Of a DNA stretch of 14,559 bases, positions 1 through 6,688 are shown in pieces; position 1 is the first letter of the stretch; each line of letters opens with the position of its first letter. The position numbers and the translations under genes were made by a program. The stretch is from assembly GCA_002501085.1 (NCBI GenBank), contig DLRL01000004.1:9890-24448 (forward strand), written 5' to 3'. This DNA is from Gemmatimonadales bacterium UBA7889. GTDB taxonomy: Bacteria; Gemmatimonadota; Gemmatimonadetes; Longimicrobiales; Gaopeijiaceae. The notes beneath the pieces were generated by a model. The model searched no databases. It was not told the origin of the DNA and saw only the letters and a list, made by a program, of their open reading frames with translations.

Positions 1-428
1 CGATCTCCATACTTATTTGGACCGATTCTTAGCCCTGTATCTGGCACACCTTGGTACTCTATAGTGATTGCAACACGTGAGCCAACCTGGCCGACTTCAG
101 GGAGATCAATGGTCAGCAAATTATCCTCGTGAACGAATGAGAGTGGAGAGTCGTTAGTGTAAACAGCCAAGACACGCATCCCCTGGCCCTCATCGTTCAA
201 GCTTGTCAGGTCGAGAGGTAAAATAGTGACCCCATTACTCGTAAAATTCACCGATACCGTAGCGCGACCTATAATTTCATCGACTTGATCACTAAGCGTG
301 ATTTCAAATCTGTAATTTTCAATATCTATCCCGATCCGCCGAGGATACGTATCGGGCTCTGTTGCTGATACAGAAACTGCTACCAGAAGAGAGAACGCGA
401 CAAGAAAAGTGAGTTTGGGGTTGGGCAC
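1..428 (-). CDS. M1 family aminopeptidase, N-terminal part (truncated by window edge)
   Basis: This gene reads leftwards from a GTG at 428-426 and stays open to base 1, giving about 142 residues. A good ribosome site (GGAGG) lies about five bases before the GTG. The product opens with a signal peptide (MPNPK, a hydrophobic stretch, likely cleavage after SVSA near residue 22). A beta-rich domain follows, with phrases typical of the M1 peptidase N-terminal domain: YRFEITL, then ITIEYQGVP and the end motif GLRIGPNKYGDR. In M1 enzymes that last motif precedes the catalytic domain. The zinc motif HExxH would lie outside the window, so activity cannot be checked. Members of the family are zinc aminopeptidases; this one would act in the periplasm or outside the cell. 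It starts 56 bases after the amidohydrolase gene on the same strand, so co-transcription is likely. Confidence 0.85.
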   Translation of the reverse strand, partial: MPNPKLTFLVAFSLLVAVSVSATEPDTYPRRIGIDIENYRFEITLSDQVDEIIGRATVSVNFTSNGVTILPLDLTSLNDEGQGMRVLAVYTNDSPLSFVHEDNLLTIDLPEVGQVGSRVAITIEYQGVPDTGLRIGPNKYGD

Positions 429-484
429 GATACCTCCACAGTGAAAATCGGACCGCCAAGATGCTTCACTCCCCAACATCCGCG

Positions 485-2092
485 CTACCTATCATAAACC
501 ACTTCACCATCTACTAGGGTCATGTCAACCTCGACATTCCTGATATCACTAGAGTGAATTTCAAAGAGATTTTCCGAGAGCACGACTAAGTCAGCTAATT
601 TGCCGTTCTCCAGTGAACCCGAGCGATCCTCACTGAACCCGGCCTTAGCCGCTCCCGCTGTGTAGGCAAGGAGCGCCTGCTCAAGAGATATCCGCTCCTC
701 CGGCATCCATCCGTCTGGATTTGCCCTATCGAGTGTTCGGCGAGTGACTGCTGCATCGATGCCGAGCATTGGATCCAAAGGTGCCACGGTCCAATCTGAA
801 CCAAACGCTAGAGTCGCTCCAGTATCCAGAAGAGACCTGAAAGCATACGCGTGCTTGATACGCTCTGGTCCAATTCTCTTTGCTGCCCATCTGCCATCAT
901 CTACAGCATGATAGGGTTGCATCGACGCGATCACTCCCTGCTTAGAGAACCGTCCAACCGCAGATTGACTAAGATGTTGAGCGTGCTCAACGCGAAGACG
1001 CCGGTCACGCGTACCGTGATTCGCTACGAGATCCTCGTATATGTCCAGCAGCCAATCGTTAGCCCTATCGCCAATTGCATGGACAATAGGCTGGAGGCCA
1101 GCCTTGTCTGCCCCTTCAATCCAACCCTGTAATTCAGCGGTATCAGTAGTTGTAAGTCCGGTGTTCCCCGATTCACCCAGATAGGCCTCATGGAACCACG
1201 CAGTAGCTGATCCCAGGGAGCCATCGACGAATGCCTTCACCCCACCCCACCAAAGGCGATCGTCTCCCCGACCATTGGTAGAGACGTAATCCTTCATTCG
1301 CCTCCAGCTACTCATGGGCACGACGGAATAGACTCGGAGAGGTAGGTGTCCTTCAGAGTGAGCCTGATGGTATACCTCCAGATTCGCCCAACCCATCATG
1401 TCCAGATTATTCCAGCCTCCCATGTCGTGAACTTGAGTTATCCCGCAAGAAAGTGTGTGCTGAGCCGCCGATTGCAGCGCTCGTTTAGTTGCCTCGACCG
1501 TCGTGGGAGGAATCACCTCCCTGACTAGAGCTATGGCTTGATCTTTGAGTACACCTGAAGGCAGGCCAGCCTCATCGCGCACTATAGAACCGCCCGGGGG
1601 ATCCCCTGTCTTGGTAGCTACACCACTCATTTTAAGAGCTAGTGAATTCGCCAAAGCCATGTGGCCGTCTAAACGCTGGACCAACACAGGGTGTGCTTGT
1701 GTGAACGGATCAATCCAGTCATTCCGCGGCAGTAGTCCTCCCCAAAGTTCATGGTCCCAATTCCCTCCGGTGATCCAGGTTCCACTAGGAACTGATTCCG
1801 CAAACTCCTTTATTTTGATCACAAATTCTTCAGGCGTGGTTGCCTCTCGGAGATCTAGACCTGAGAGCTGGAAGCCGCCTGAGATGAAGTGCATATGAGC
1901 ATCAATAAATCCAGGGGTTACCGTGCGACCATTGAGCTCAATGACCCGAGTCCGGGAATGCATGAGATCCTGGATTTCTTGATTAGTTCCAACGGCTATG
2001 ACGCGGCCGTTCTGTACAGCTACTGCTTCGGCTAGAGGTAGGGCTTCAACAGCCGTCCATACCGTTCCACCTATCATGATGAGATCCGCCAC
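485..2092 (-). CDS. YtcJ-like metal-dependent amidohydrolase (Amidohydro_3 family)
   Basis: A complete 535-residue cytoplasmic protein with no signal peptide. The start is a GTG at 2092-2090, supported by GGAGGG four bases upstream. The fold is the amidohydrolase TIM barrel flanked by a small beta domain. Visible metal and catalytic positions are the HxH of GFIDAHMHF (His66, His68), the likely carboxylated Lys286 in GGVKAFVDGSL, His338 in PIVHAIGD, His370 in RVEHAQH and Asp433 in FGSDWTVAPLDP. This is the full set for the Amidohydro_3/YtcJ subgroup, and the length is normal for it. Such enzymes hydrolyse amide or similar C-N bonds, but the subgroup is functionally diverse and the substrate cannot be read from sequence. 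It lies 43 bases after the M20 deacylase gene and 56 before the M1 peptidase gene, so a role in peptide or acyl-amino-acid degradation is inferred. Confidence 0.92.
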   Translation of the reverse strand: MADLIMIGGTVWTAVEALPLAEAVAVQNGRVIAVGTNQEIQDLMHSRTRVIELNGRTVTPGFIDAHMHFISGGFQLSGLDLREATTPEEFVIKIKEFAESVPSGTWITGGNWDHELWGGLLPRNDWIDPFTQAHPVLVQRLDGHMALANSLALKMSGVATKTGDPPGGSIVRDEAGLPSGVLKDQAIALVREVIPPTTVEATKRALQSAAQHTLSCGITQVHDMGGWNNLDMMGWANLEVYHQAHSEGHLPLRVYSVVPMSSWRRMKDYVSTNGRGDDRLWWGGVKAFVDGSLGSATAWFHEAYLGESGNTGLTTTDTAELQGWIEGADKAGLQPIVHAIGDRANDWLLDIYEDLVANHGTRDRRLRVEHAQHLSQSAVGRFSKQGVIASMQPYHAVDDGRWAAKRIGPERIKHAYAFRSLLDTGATLAFGSDWTVAPLDPMLGIDAAVTRRTLDRANPDGWMPEERISLEQALLAYTAGAAKAGFSEDRSGSLENGKLADLVVLSENLFEIHSSDIRNVEVDMTLVDGEVVYDR

Positions 2093-2135
2093 ATCTCCCT
2101 CCGAAACTACAAGTCAGACAAACGAGTGTAGCGTG

Positions 2136-3308
2136 CTAAGAAACTTGAGTAGCTAGGTCTCGCGCAAAACTTTCTAGAACGTCAGCGCACTTCTCTATCT
2201 GAGCTAGTTCAACCCATTCATCGGCACTATGTGCCTGTGCGATGTCGCCTGGCCCATAGCAGACTGCTGGGATTCCGATTTCGTTCAGAAGTGCTGCGTC
2301 AACCCAGGCCGTCATACCTTCCACGACGGGTGGAATTCCATGCTTTTGACCTACTTCGAGCAGCCCTTGAACAAGCCTGGAGTCTTCTGGAACCTCAGTA
2401 CCGGGTCGTTCGAGCATTTGCTCAAGTGAAGCCCTTAGGTCCCCCTCTCTCTTTCTCAGTTCATCGAGTATTCGCTGGAATTCCTGCAGTACTTTCTCTG
2501 GCCGCTCTCCTGGCATCGTCCGCCGCTCGAGAACGATCTCACAGACATCAGGGTAAACAGAAGCTGCCGAGCCACCCTGGATTGTACCAGCATGGACTGA
2601 GCCGTGCTTCAGTAGCGGGTGAGCGGGACGAGAAGTGAGTTGGTCCCCATAATCATCAAGAGCGCTTATATAAAGCGCTGCGTGGCGGATTGCATCAATG
2701 CCAAGATCAGGACGAGAGCCATGAGCTGCGTGCCCTTCGAAAACAGCACGAACCCACAAGAACCCCTTATGAGCAGGCATGACTGCTAGATGAGTAGGCT
2801 CAGTCACAATCGCGAAATCAGCCGAAGGAAATGAATCTACTAGAGCGTACATGCCGAGGCTCGCATGCTCCTCGTCTGCGGTCATTGCAACAATGAGGTT
2901 TGGCCGCGGCCCTTCTTCGGTCAGACGCTTTGTCGCGGCGAGGATCGCAGCAAGCCCAGCTTTCATGTCGCAAGAACCTCGGCCCCAGATACGGCCACCT
3001 TCTACTTTGGCATCGAAGGGTGGGACGGTCATACCACCTACCCCTACTGTATCTAGGTGTCCATTCAACAGAAGTGTTGGACCTTCTCCGTCAAGCTTTG
3101 CGATCACATTGAAACGATTGGGACTAATCTCAGTGATACGAGTGTCTAGCCCCCATAAATCAAGCCATTCCGCGACAAGGGTTGCAGCTTCCCGCTCCCC
3201 ACTTCCACCCTCTTCCAGCTGCGGATTTACAGAAGGAGTCGAGACTAAGGAACGAGTCAAAGCAAGTGGGTCGCCATGTCTTGCTAGCTCTAGTATCTCT
3301 GGGTTCAA
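2136..3308 (-). CDS. ArgE/DapE-like M20 family deacylase
   Basis: A 390-residue cytoplasmic zinc hydrolase of the M20 family, the size of acetylornithine deacetylases and succinyl-diaminopimelate desuccinylases. Metal and catalytic residues are visible: His84 and Asp86 in NGHLDTV, Asp114 in GRGSCDMKAG, the Glu146-Glu147 pair in TADEEHAS, Glu170 in VTEPTHL and His360 in AQAHSADEW. The middle dimerisation domain carries EGHAAHGSRP around residue 196. The start is a TTG at 3308-3306 with no obvious ribosome site; a stop codon lies two codons upstream in frame, so the gene cannot extend further. Family motifs alone do not separate ArgE, DapE and carboxypeptidase-like activities. The neighbours are peptide and amide hydrolases rather than arginine or lysine genes, so a catabolic deacylase is more likely than a biosynthetic one. 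Confidence 0.9.
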   Translation of the reverse strand: MNPEILELARHGDPLALTRSLVSTPSVNPQLEEGGSGEREAATLVAEWLDLWGLDTRITEISPNRFNVIAKLDGEGPTLLLNGHLDTVGVGGMTVPPFDAKVEGGRIWGRGSCDMKAGLAAILAATKRLTEEGPRPNLIVAMTADEEHASLGMYALVDSFPSADFAIVTEPTHLAVMPAHKGFLWVRAVFEGHAAHGSRPDLGIDAIRHAALYISALDDYGDQLTSRPAHPLLKHGSVHAGTIQGGSAASVYPDVCEIVLERRTMPGERPEKVLQEFQRILDELRKREGDLRASLEQMLERPGTEVPEDSRLVQGLLEVGQKHGIPPVVEGMTAWVDAALLNEIGIPAVCYGPGDIAQAHSADEWVELAQIEKCADVLESFARDLATQVS

Positions 3309-3501
3309 AGTGTGCTAGGATTCTGCCCGGAGCTGCACCAATTCTGATACCTGCTCTGATCACTCAGATAGAAGAGGGCAAACACCGGTAGTAGGTCTTG
3401 TTTTAGACTGAACCAGGATACGCAGCTGAAGATACTTCGGCGAATCGGGTGCATGCCTGAAATCCTTAACCGGCTTTTACACCAATATTGGACCCGGCAG
3501 T

Positions 3502-3735
3502 TTATTCGAAGTGAGCCTTGTTTTTCTCTATGTATTTTTCCCACTCCACAGGCACATCTGTATCAGGGAAAATCGCCTGAACGGGGCACTCCGGCTCACA
3601 TGCGCCGCAGTCGATACACTCATCGGGATGAATGTAGAACTGGTCCTTGCCTTCATAGATGCAATCGACCGGGCAAACCTCGATGCAACTCGCGTCGTTC
3701 GTATCGATGCAGGGCTCAGCAATAATGTATGTCAT
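3502..3735 (-). CDS. fdxA: Seven-iron ferredoxin, FdxA type ([3Fe-4S][4Fe-4S])
   Basis: A 77-residue soluble electron carrier starting at ATG 3735-3733, with a weak GTGAAG ribosome site. The cysteine layout matches seven-iron ferredoxins such as Azotobacter ferredoxin I, shifted by one residue. Cys9, Cys17 and Cys50 fit the [3Fe-4S] cluster; Cys21, Cys40, Cys43 and Cys46 fit the [4Fe-4S] cluster; Cys25 is the extra free cysteine seen in that family. Recognisable stretches are AEPCIDTND, CPVDCIY and CIDCGACEPECP. The short acidic C-terminal tail (VEWEKYIEKNKAHFE) is usual. It lies 83 bases after the adenosyltransferase gene on the same strand. Ferredoxins can supply low-potential electrons for cobalamin reduction, but a functional link to that neighbour is only an inference. 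Confidence 0.93.
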   Translation of the reverse strand: MTYIIAEPCIDTNDASCIEVCPVDCIYEGKDQFYIHPDECIDCGACEPECPVQAIFPDTDVPVEWEKYIEKNKAHFE

Positions 3736-3818
3736 AGCTTCACACGTATGTCGTGTTTTATCCCGGTTATGAAGGCGGCAAAGTGTTAATGGAAGTCAGC
3801 ACTTCAAGCAACCTATCG

Positions 3819-4388
3819 TCACCTGTTCGGGCTACTCCATTTCCGGTCGCTGATACCAACTCGGTGGTTCTCCAGTCTGGCAAGAGTAAAAAGCAAGTCT
3901 GAAAGACGATTTAGGTAAGGTATGACACCATTAGTCACTTCCTCATGAGCCCCCAAACGAACGACCGCCCGTTCTGCACGCCGACAGATGGTGCGCGCCA
4001 TGTGTAGGGCTGCCGCTCCTTCTGAGCCGCCCGGAAGGACGAATGCAGTTAATCCAGGTAGCTCATCGTCGGCCTTGTCGATCCACGACTCAATCTCTCC
4101 AATCCGAGACTTGGTTAGAATCGGCACCTTGGGGCGAGGGCGCCCTTCAGTTGGAGGAGATGTCGCAAGGTCGGCACCTATCACAAACAGGTCGTCCTGC
4201 ACAGCCTCGATATAATCCTTGATTTCCTGTTGGTTTACCTTTGATGCAGCCCATCCGAGTGAAGCATTTAACTCATCAACCGTTCCGTAAGCTTCGACCC
4301 GTAAGTCGCCTTTCGAGACCCGTCCGCCTCCGAAGAGTCCTGTGTCACCAGCATCACCTGTGCGGGTATAGATCTTGGGAGACATCAC
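3819..4388 (-). CDS. PduO-type ATP:cob(I)alamin adenosyltransferase
   Basis: This enzyme transfers the adenosyl group of ATP to cob(I)alamin, making coenzyme B12 in the cytoplasm; the family acts as a trimer of helical bundles. The 189-residue product has the N-terminal ATP loop KIYTRTGDAGDTGL (residues 5-18), VDELNASLG (37-45), the helix LPGGSEGAAALHMAR followed by RRAER (118-140), and PYLNRLSDLLFTLAR (157-171), where Asn160, Arg161 and Asp164 are family-typical. Length is normal. The start is either GTG 4388-4386 or ATG 4385-4383. The ATG shares one base with the stop of the upstream gene (TGATG), while the GTG overlaps it by four, so translational coupling is expected either way. It implies use of adenosylcobalamin-dependent enzymes encoded elsewhere. 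Confidence 0.93.
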   Translation of the reverse strand: MMSPKIYTRTGDAGDTGLFGGGRVSKGDLRVEAYGTVDELNASLGWAASKVNQQEIKDYIEAVQDDLFVIGADLATSPPTEGRPRPKVPILTKSRIGEIESWIDKADDELPGLTAFVLPGGSEGAAALHMARTICRRAERAVVRLGAHEEVTNGVIPYLNRLSDLLFTLARLENHRVGISDRKWSSPNR

Positions 4389-4627
4389 CGCAGCTTGGTC
4401 AATTTGCGAATATTTTGAGCCTTCTCTAGAAGTGACGTCGTCGCATCAGGCTTCTCCGGAATCAATAAATCCCGGATATCTAGAAGGACTTCGAGTTCCA
4501 GTTGATCCCGCTGATACTCTAAATCAAGCTGTTCCATAACCTTACCGTCACCGGCGTCCTCTGCCGCTGTGAAGGCGCCTCGATAAATGTTTTCAAGACT
4601 CCGTAAGACCCGATCGCGGGTACGCAT
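4385..4627 (-). CDS. Small helical protein of unknown function (80 residues)
   Basis: I do not recognise this protein. It is 80 residues long, charged and almost entirely helix-forming, with acidic and leucine-rich stretches (LDLEYQRDQLELEVLLDIRDLL) around residues 34-55 and a basic C-terminus (KLTKLR). It has no signal peptide, membrane segment or cysteine. The ATG at 4627-4625 is preceded by a strong ribosome site (GAGGAGG, 4638-4632), which argues that it is real. It starts 19 bases after the alpha/beta hydrolase gene, and its stop codon overlaps the start of the cobalamin adenosyltransferase. That coupling suggests it is made together with the enzyme and might help or regulate it; there is no direct evidence of function. 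Confidence 0.75.
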   Translation of the reverse strand: MRTRDRVLRSLENIYRGAFTAAEDAGDGKVMEQLDLEYQRDQLELEVLLDIRDLLIPEKPDATTSLLEKAQNIRKLTKLR

Positions 4628-4646
4628 AGCTCCTCCTCAGGTAACC

Positions 4647-5360
4647 CTATACGGCCAGCATGAGCCGGAATCCCGGTCCTGACTCATAGTACCCCCTAAC
4701 CGCCCGCTTTAATTCATCCCAGCAACCCGTGAAGTAATGGTCTGAATCCGGGATTCGCACCAGTCTGATGTCCCCTTCTAAACTTGTTATCAACTCTGCT
4801 GCCTCCTCACCGGTACCGAACTCATCATGTTCACCTTGGACGACTAGCACTGGCTTTTCCATATCTGAAAGGAATGAGTAATCATATCGTTCCAAATTAA
4901 TTGGTAATCCCATTCCCAAGAGCCCCACCACACGCTTGTCCACCGCGCCGACTCTCATGCCGACCAGTGAACCAAAAGAGAACCCACCGACGATCAATGG
5001 TAATCCGGGATATTCGCCTTGAAGCCAATTGAGTGCATCAAGAACGTCTTCTTCCTCACCGATGCCTCCATCGTAGCTCCCCGTGCTGGCTCCCACGCCC
5101 CTAAAGTTGAATCGTAGAGCTGCGAATCCCACATCACTCAAGGCCTCAGCTACACGGTAAACAGCCTTGGTGTGCATAGTACCGCCATAGTTCGGGTGAG
5201 GATGACACATGACAGCGGCCCCCCGAGGAGGCACCGTCGGTTCTCTCAGGAGGGCCTCGAGATGGCCGTGGGATGCGGGAATTAACACTGGTGACGTATC
5301 TGGGAGAAGGCCGCTATGTTCACCAGAACAACTAGAAGGGTTGATACGGGCACCCAACAT
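4647..5360 (-). CDS. Alpha/beta hydrolase, COG2945-like (dienelactone-hydrolase-type fold)
   Basis: A 237-residue cytoplasmic serine hydrolase. The nucleophile elbow GGFSFGS puts Ser128 in place; Asp179 in VVQGEHDEF and His208 in DSDHYF complete the triad. Other family marks are the CHPHPNYGGTMH segment (residues 52-63), which forms the oxyanion region, and RFNFRGVGASTG (83-94). Together these are typical of the short COG2945-like hydrolases found widely in bacteria, whose natural substrates are mostly unknown. The ATG at 5360-5358 is preceded by GGAG with five bases of spacing. The first 25 residues are poorly conserved-looking, and a GTG at 5288-5286 is an alternative start without a ribosome site. 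It is the first gene of the leftward block with the 80-residue protein and the adenosyltransferase, and diverges from the HTH/zinc-ribbon gene. Confidence 0.87.
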   Translation of the reverse strand: MLGARINPSSCSGEHSGLLPDTSPVLIPASHGHLEALLREPTVPPRGAAVMCHPHPNYGGTMHTKAVYRVAEALSDVGFAALRFNFRGVGASTGSYDGGIGEEEDVLDALNWLQGEYPGLPLIVGGFSFGSLVGMRVGAVDKRVVGLLGMGLPINLERYDYSFLSDMEKPVLVVQGEHDEFGTGEEAAELITSLEGDIRLVRIPDSDHYFTGCWDELKRAVRGYYESGPGFRLMLAV

Positions 5361-5387
5361 ACAACTCCGAACGGCAGGCTTCCGTCA

Positions 5388-5846
5388 ATGGGCGCACCAA
5401 AAGAGTCACAAACAGGAGTCACGGCAGCTAATGAGTTGTATTGGGGATCAAACCAAAGTGTGAATAAGATCGCGGAAGAACTCGAGCTATCGAAGAGTGC
5501 ACTCTACGATATGATCCGCCCAAAACCTCTCGACCTAAGCTGTCCGCTTTGTGGGCGAGAAGTCGTCTATGCTAATCGAACCGCCTGCGAGAAGGGTTTA
5601 GCAAATTGCTCTGAGTGCGAATGGGAAGGCATGGAGAACGAAGCTGACCCCTTTGTTGCCGAACACCCTATGGCTCTCCCAACCTACGATGACCAAAGAG
5701 TGGTTAGCCTAGATGAGGACCCGGACCAAGCAAGCACCTCACTCCCCACACGACTCGACTTATCAACACCCCGCACTATGGCAACTGGAGCTCTTCTAGG
5801 AGCAGCTGCAGGGCTTGCGTTAGTCATCTGGACATGGCGAAGGTAG
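5388..5846 (+). CDS. HTH and zinc-ribbon protein with C-terminal membrane anchor, unknown function
   Basis: I do not recognise a named family. From ATG 5388 the product is 152 residues. Residues about 12-43 resemble a short helix-turn-helix (SVNKIAEELELSKSALYDMI), the type used to read DNA. Next comes a four-cysteine zinc ribbon: CPLC (Cys52, Cys55) and CSEC (Cys74, Cys77), with another cysteine at 67. An acidic, proline-rich linker (about 83-130) leads to a single hydrophobic helix (MATGALLGAAAGLALVIWTW) ending in Arg-Arg, so the protein seems tail-anchored with its DNA-binding part in the cytoplasm. An upstream in-frame ATG at 5316 has a better ribosome site (GGGAGAAGG) and would add 24 residues, overlapping the divergent hydrolase gene; I prefer 5388 because the extra segment is low in complexity and lies antisense to coding sequence. 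A two-lipoprotein unit follows. Confidence 0.7.
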   Translation: MGAPKESQTGVTAANELYWGSNQSVNKIAEELELSKSALYDMIRPKPLDLSCPLCGREVVYANRTACEKGLANCSECEWEGMENEADPFVAEHPMALPTYDDQRVVSLDEDPDQASTSLPTRLDLSTPRTMATGALLGAAAGLALVIWTWRR

Positions 5847-5928
5847 AATCAACTATGGCCAAAGACACCTTGCTAAGATGACAGCGTTCTTGGCCGAACT
5901 AAATCAGCTAACAAACTGTGGAGATGCT

Positions 5929-6678
5929 ATGAGCCGCTGGGTTCGAGGACCTTTAGCTCTACTCGTAACCATCATTGCAACCGGTTGCGGGGGGGATACC
6001 CCTAACCAACAGGGTACTGCCGCGACTACCCAGGCGTTGCTAAGTCAACCAATCGGCGAGCTCACGCAGGTTCGGCCTAGCCCGGCGCTTGAACCCAACT
6101 CCGGAGACGACGAACTACCCATAGATCAGCTAGGCTATGATCAAGGGAATCTAGATGCACTTGTGAGAATTGTAGAACTGTCAGACTACGGGTGTGGATA
6201 TTGTCGTAAGTTCCACCTTGAAACGTTCCCTGTACTGCGTGAGGAATTCATAGAGACTGGAAAAGTGCTATGGAAATTTGTGCCCTTCGTAAACGGCATG
6301 TTTGAAAATTCCCTTTTCGCAACCGAAGCTGCGGAGTGCGCCCTTGAGCAAGGATCACTGCCATTTGAAGCTCTGAATGAAAGGCTTTGGTCCGACCAGG
6401 CCTCATGGAAACGCAGTAGCGACCCCGAGCCCGTATTACGAGGCATGGCTCAAGATGCAGGTGTGGACCTCGCAGAGTTTGATACCTGCCTAAATAATGA
6501 CAACAGCATAGATCGGATTTCCAGTGCAAGAAGCACTGCCAGCCGACTTGGTGTCCGTGGTACACCAACGTTCTATCCAATAGGCTTCCCACCAATTGAG
6601 GGAGCCCTGCCCACTGAGGCATTCCAACAAGTCCTGGAACTCATGCACCAAGAGATCAGCGGAGTAGCGGGAAACTGA
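5929..6678 (+). CDS. DsbA-like thioredoxin-fold lipoprotein (Thioredoxin_4)
   Basis: A 249-residue envelope thiol-disulfide oxidoreductase. The start at ATG 5929 is chosen because GGAG lies five bases upstream and it yields a proper lipoprotein signal: MSRWVR, a hydrophobic run, then IIATGCGG with Cys20 as the lipidated residue. An upstream ATG at 5878 would add 17 residues before the signal and is less likely. After a low-complexity linker comes the thioredoxin fold with active site DYGCGYCRKFH (Cys89, Cys92), then WKFVPFVNGMFENS, and the cis-proline loop GVRGTPTF (Pro213). Cys136 and Cys187 form the extra pair often seen in this subfamily. Members oxidise or reduce cysteines of exported proteins; direction cannot be told from CGYC alone. 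It lies 82 bases after the HTH/zinc-ribbon gene and 10 bases before the next lipoprotein gene. Confidence 0.88.
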   Translation: MSRWVRGPLALLVTIIATGCGGDTPNQQGTAATTQALLSQPIGELTQVRPSPALEPNSGDDELPIDQLGYDQGNLDALVRIVELSDYGCGYCRKFHLETFPVLREEFIETGKVLWKFVPFVNGMFENSLFATEAAECALEQGSLPFEALNERLWSDQASWKRSSDPEPVLRGMAQDAGVDLAEFDTCLNNDNSIDRISSARSTASRLGVRGTPTFYPIGFPPIEGALPTEAFQQVLELMHQEISGVAGN

Positions 6679-6688
6679 GCTAGATATC

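Noticed and set aside
2851..3318. 155-residue open frame on the plus strand, antisense to the M20 gene, plus others at 2231-2638 and 3182-3391
   Set aside because: They lie opposite a gene with full catalytic motifs, and their translations are Ser/Arg/Pro-rich without any domain or ribosome site.
3482..3491. CCAATATTGG palindrome just after the ferredoxin gene (read leftwards), considered as terminator or operator
   Set aside because: AT-rich ten-base palindrome with no loop and no T-run; palindromes this short are common by chance.
3309..3501. Gap between ferredoxin and M20 genes, checked for a tRNA, small RNA or small gene
   Set aside because: No cloverleaf or T-loop motif, only weak five-base hairpins such as TCTGA/TCAGA, and the overlapping open frames look random.
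5857..5895. Inverted repeat GGCCAA / TTGGCC between the HTH/zinc-ribbon gene and the DsbA-like gene
   Set aside because: Six paired bases across a 29-base loop are expected many times by chance in a window this size; no T-run and no second copy.
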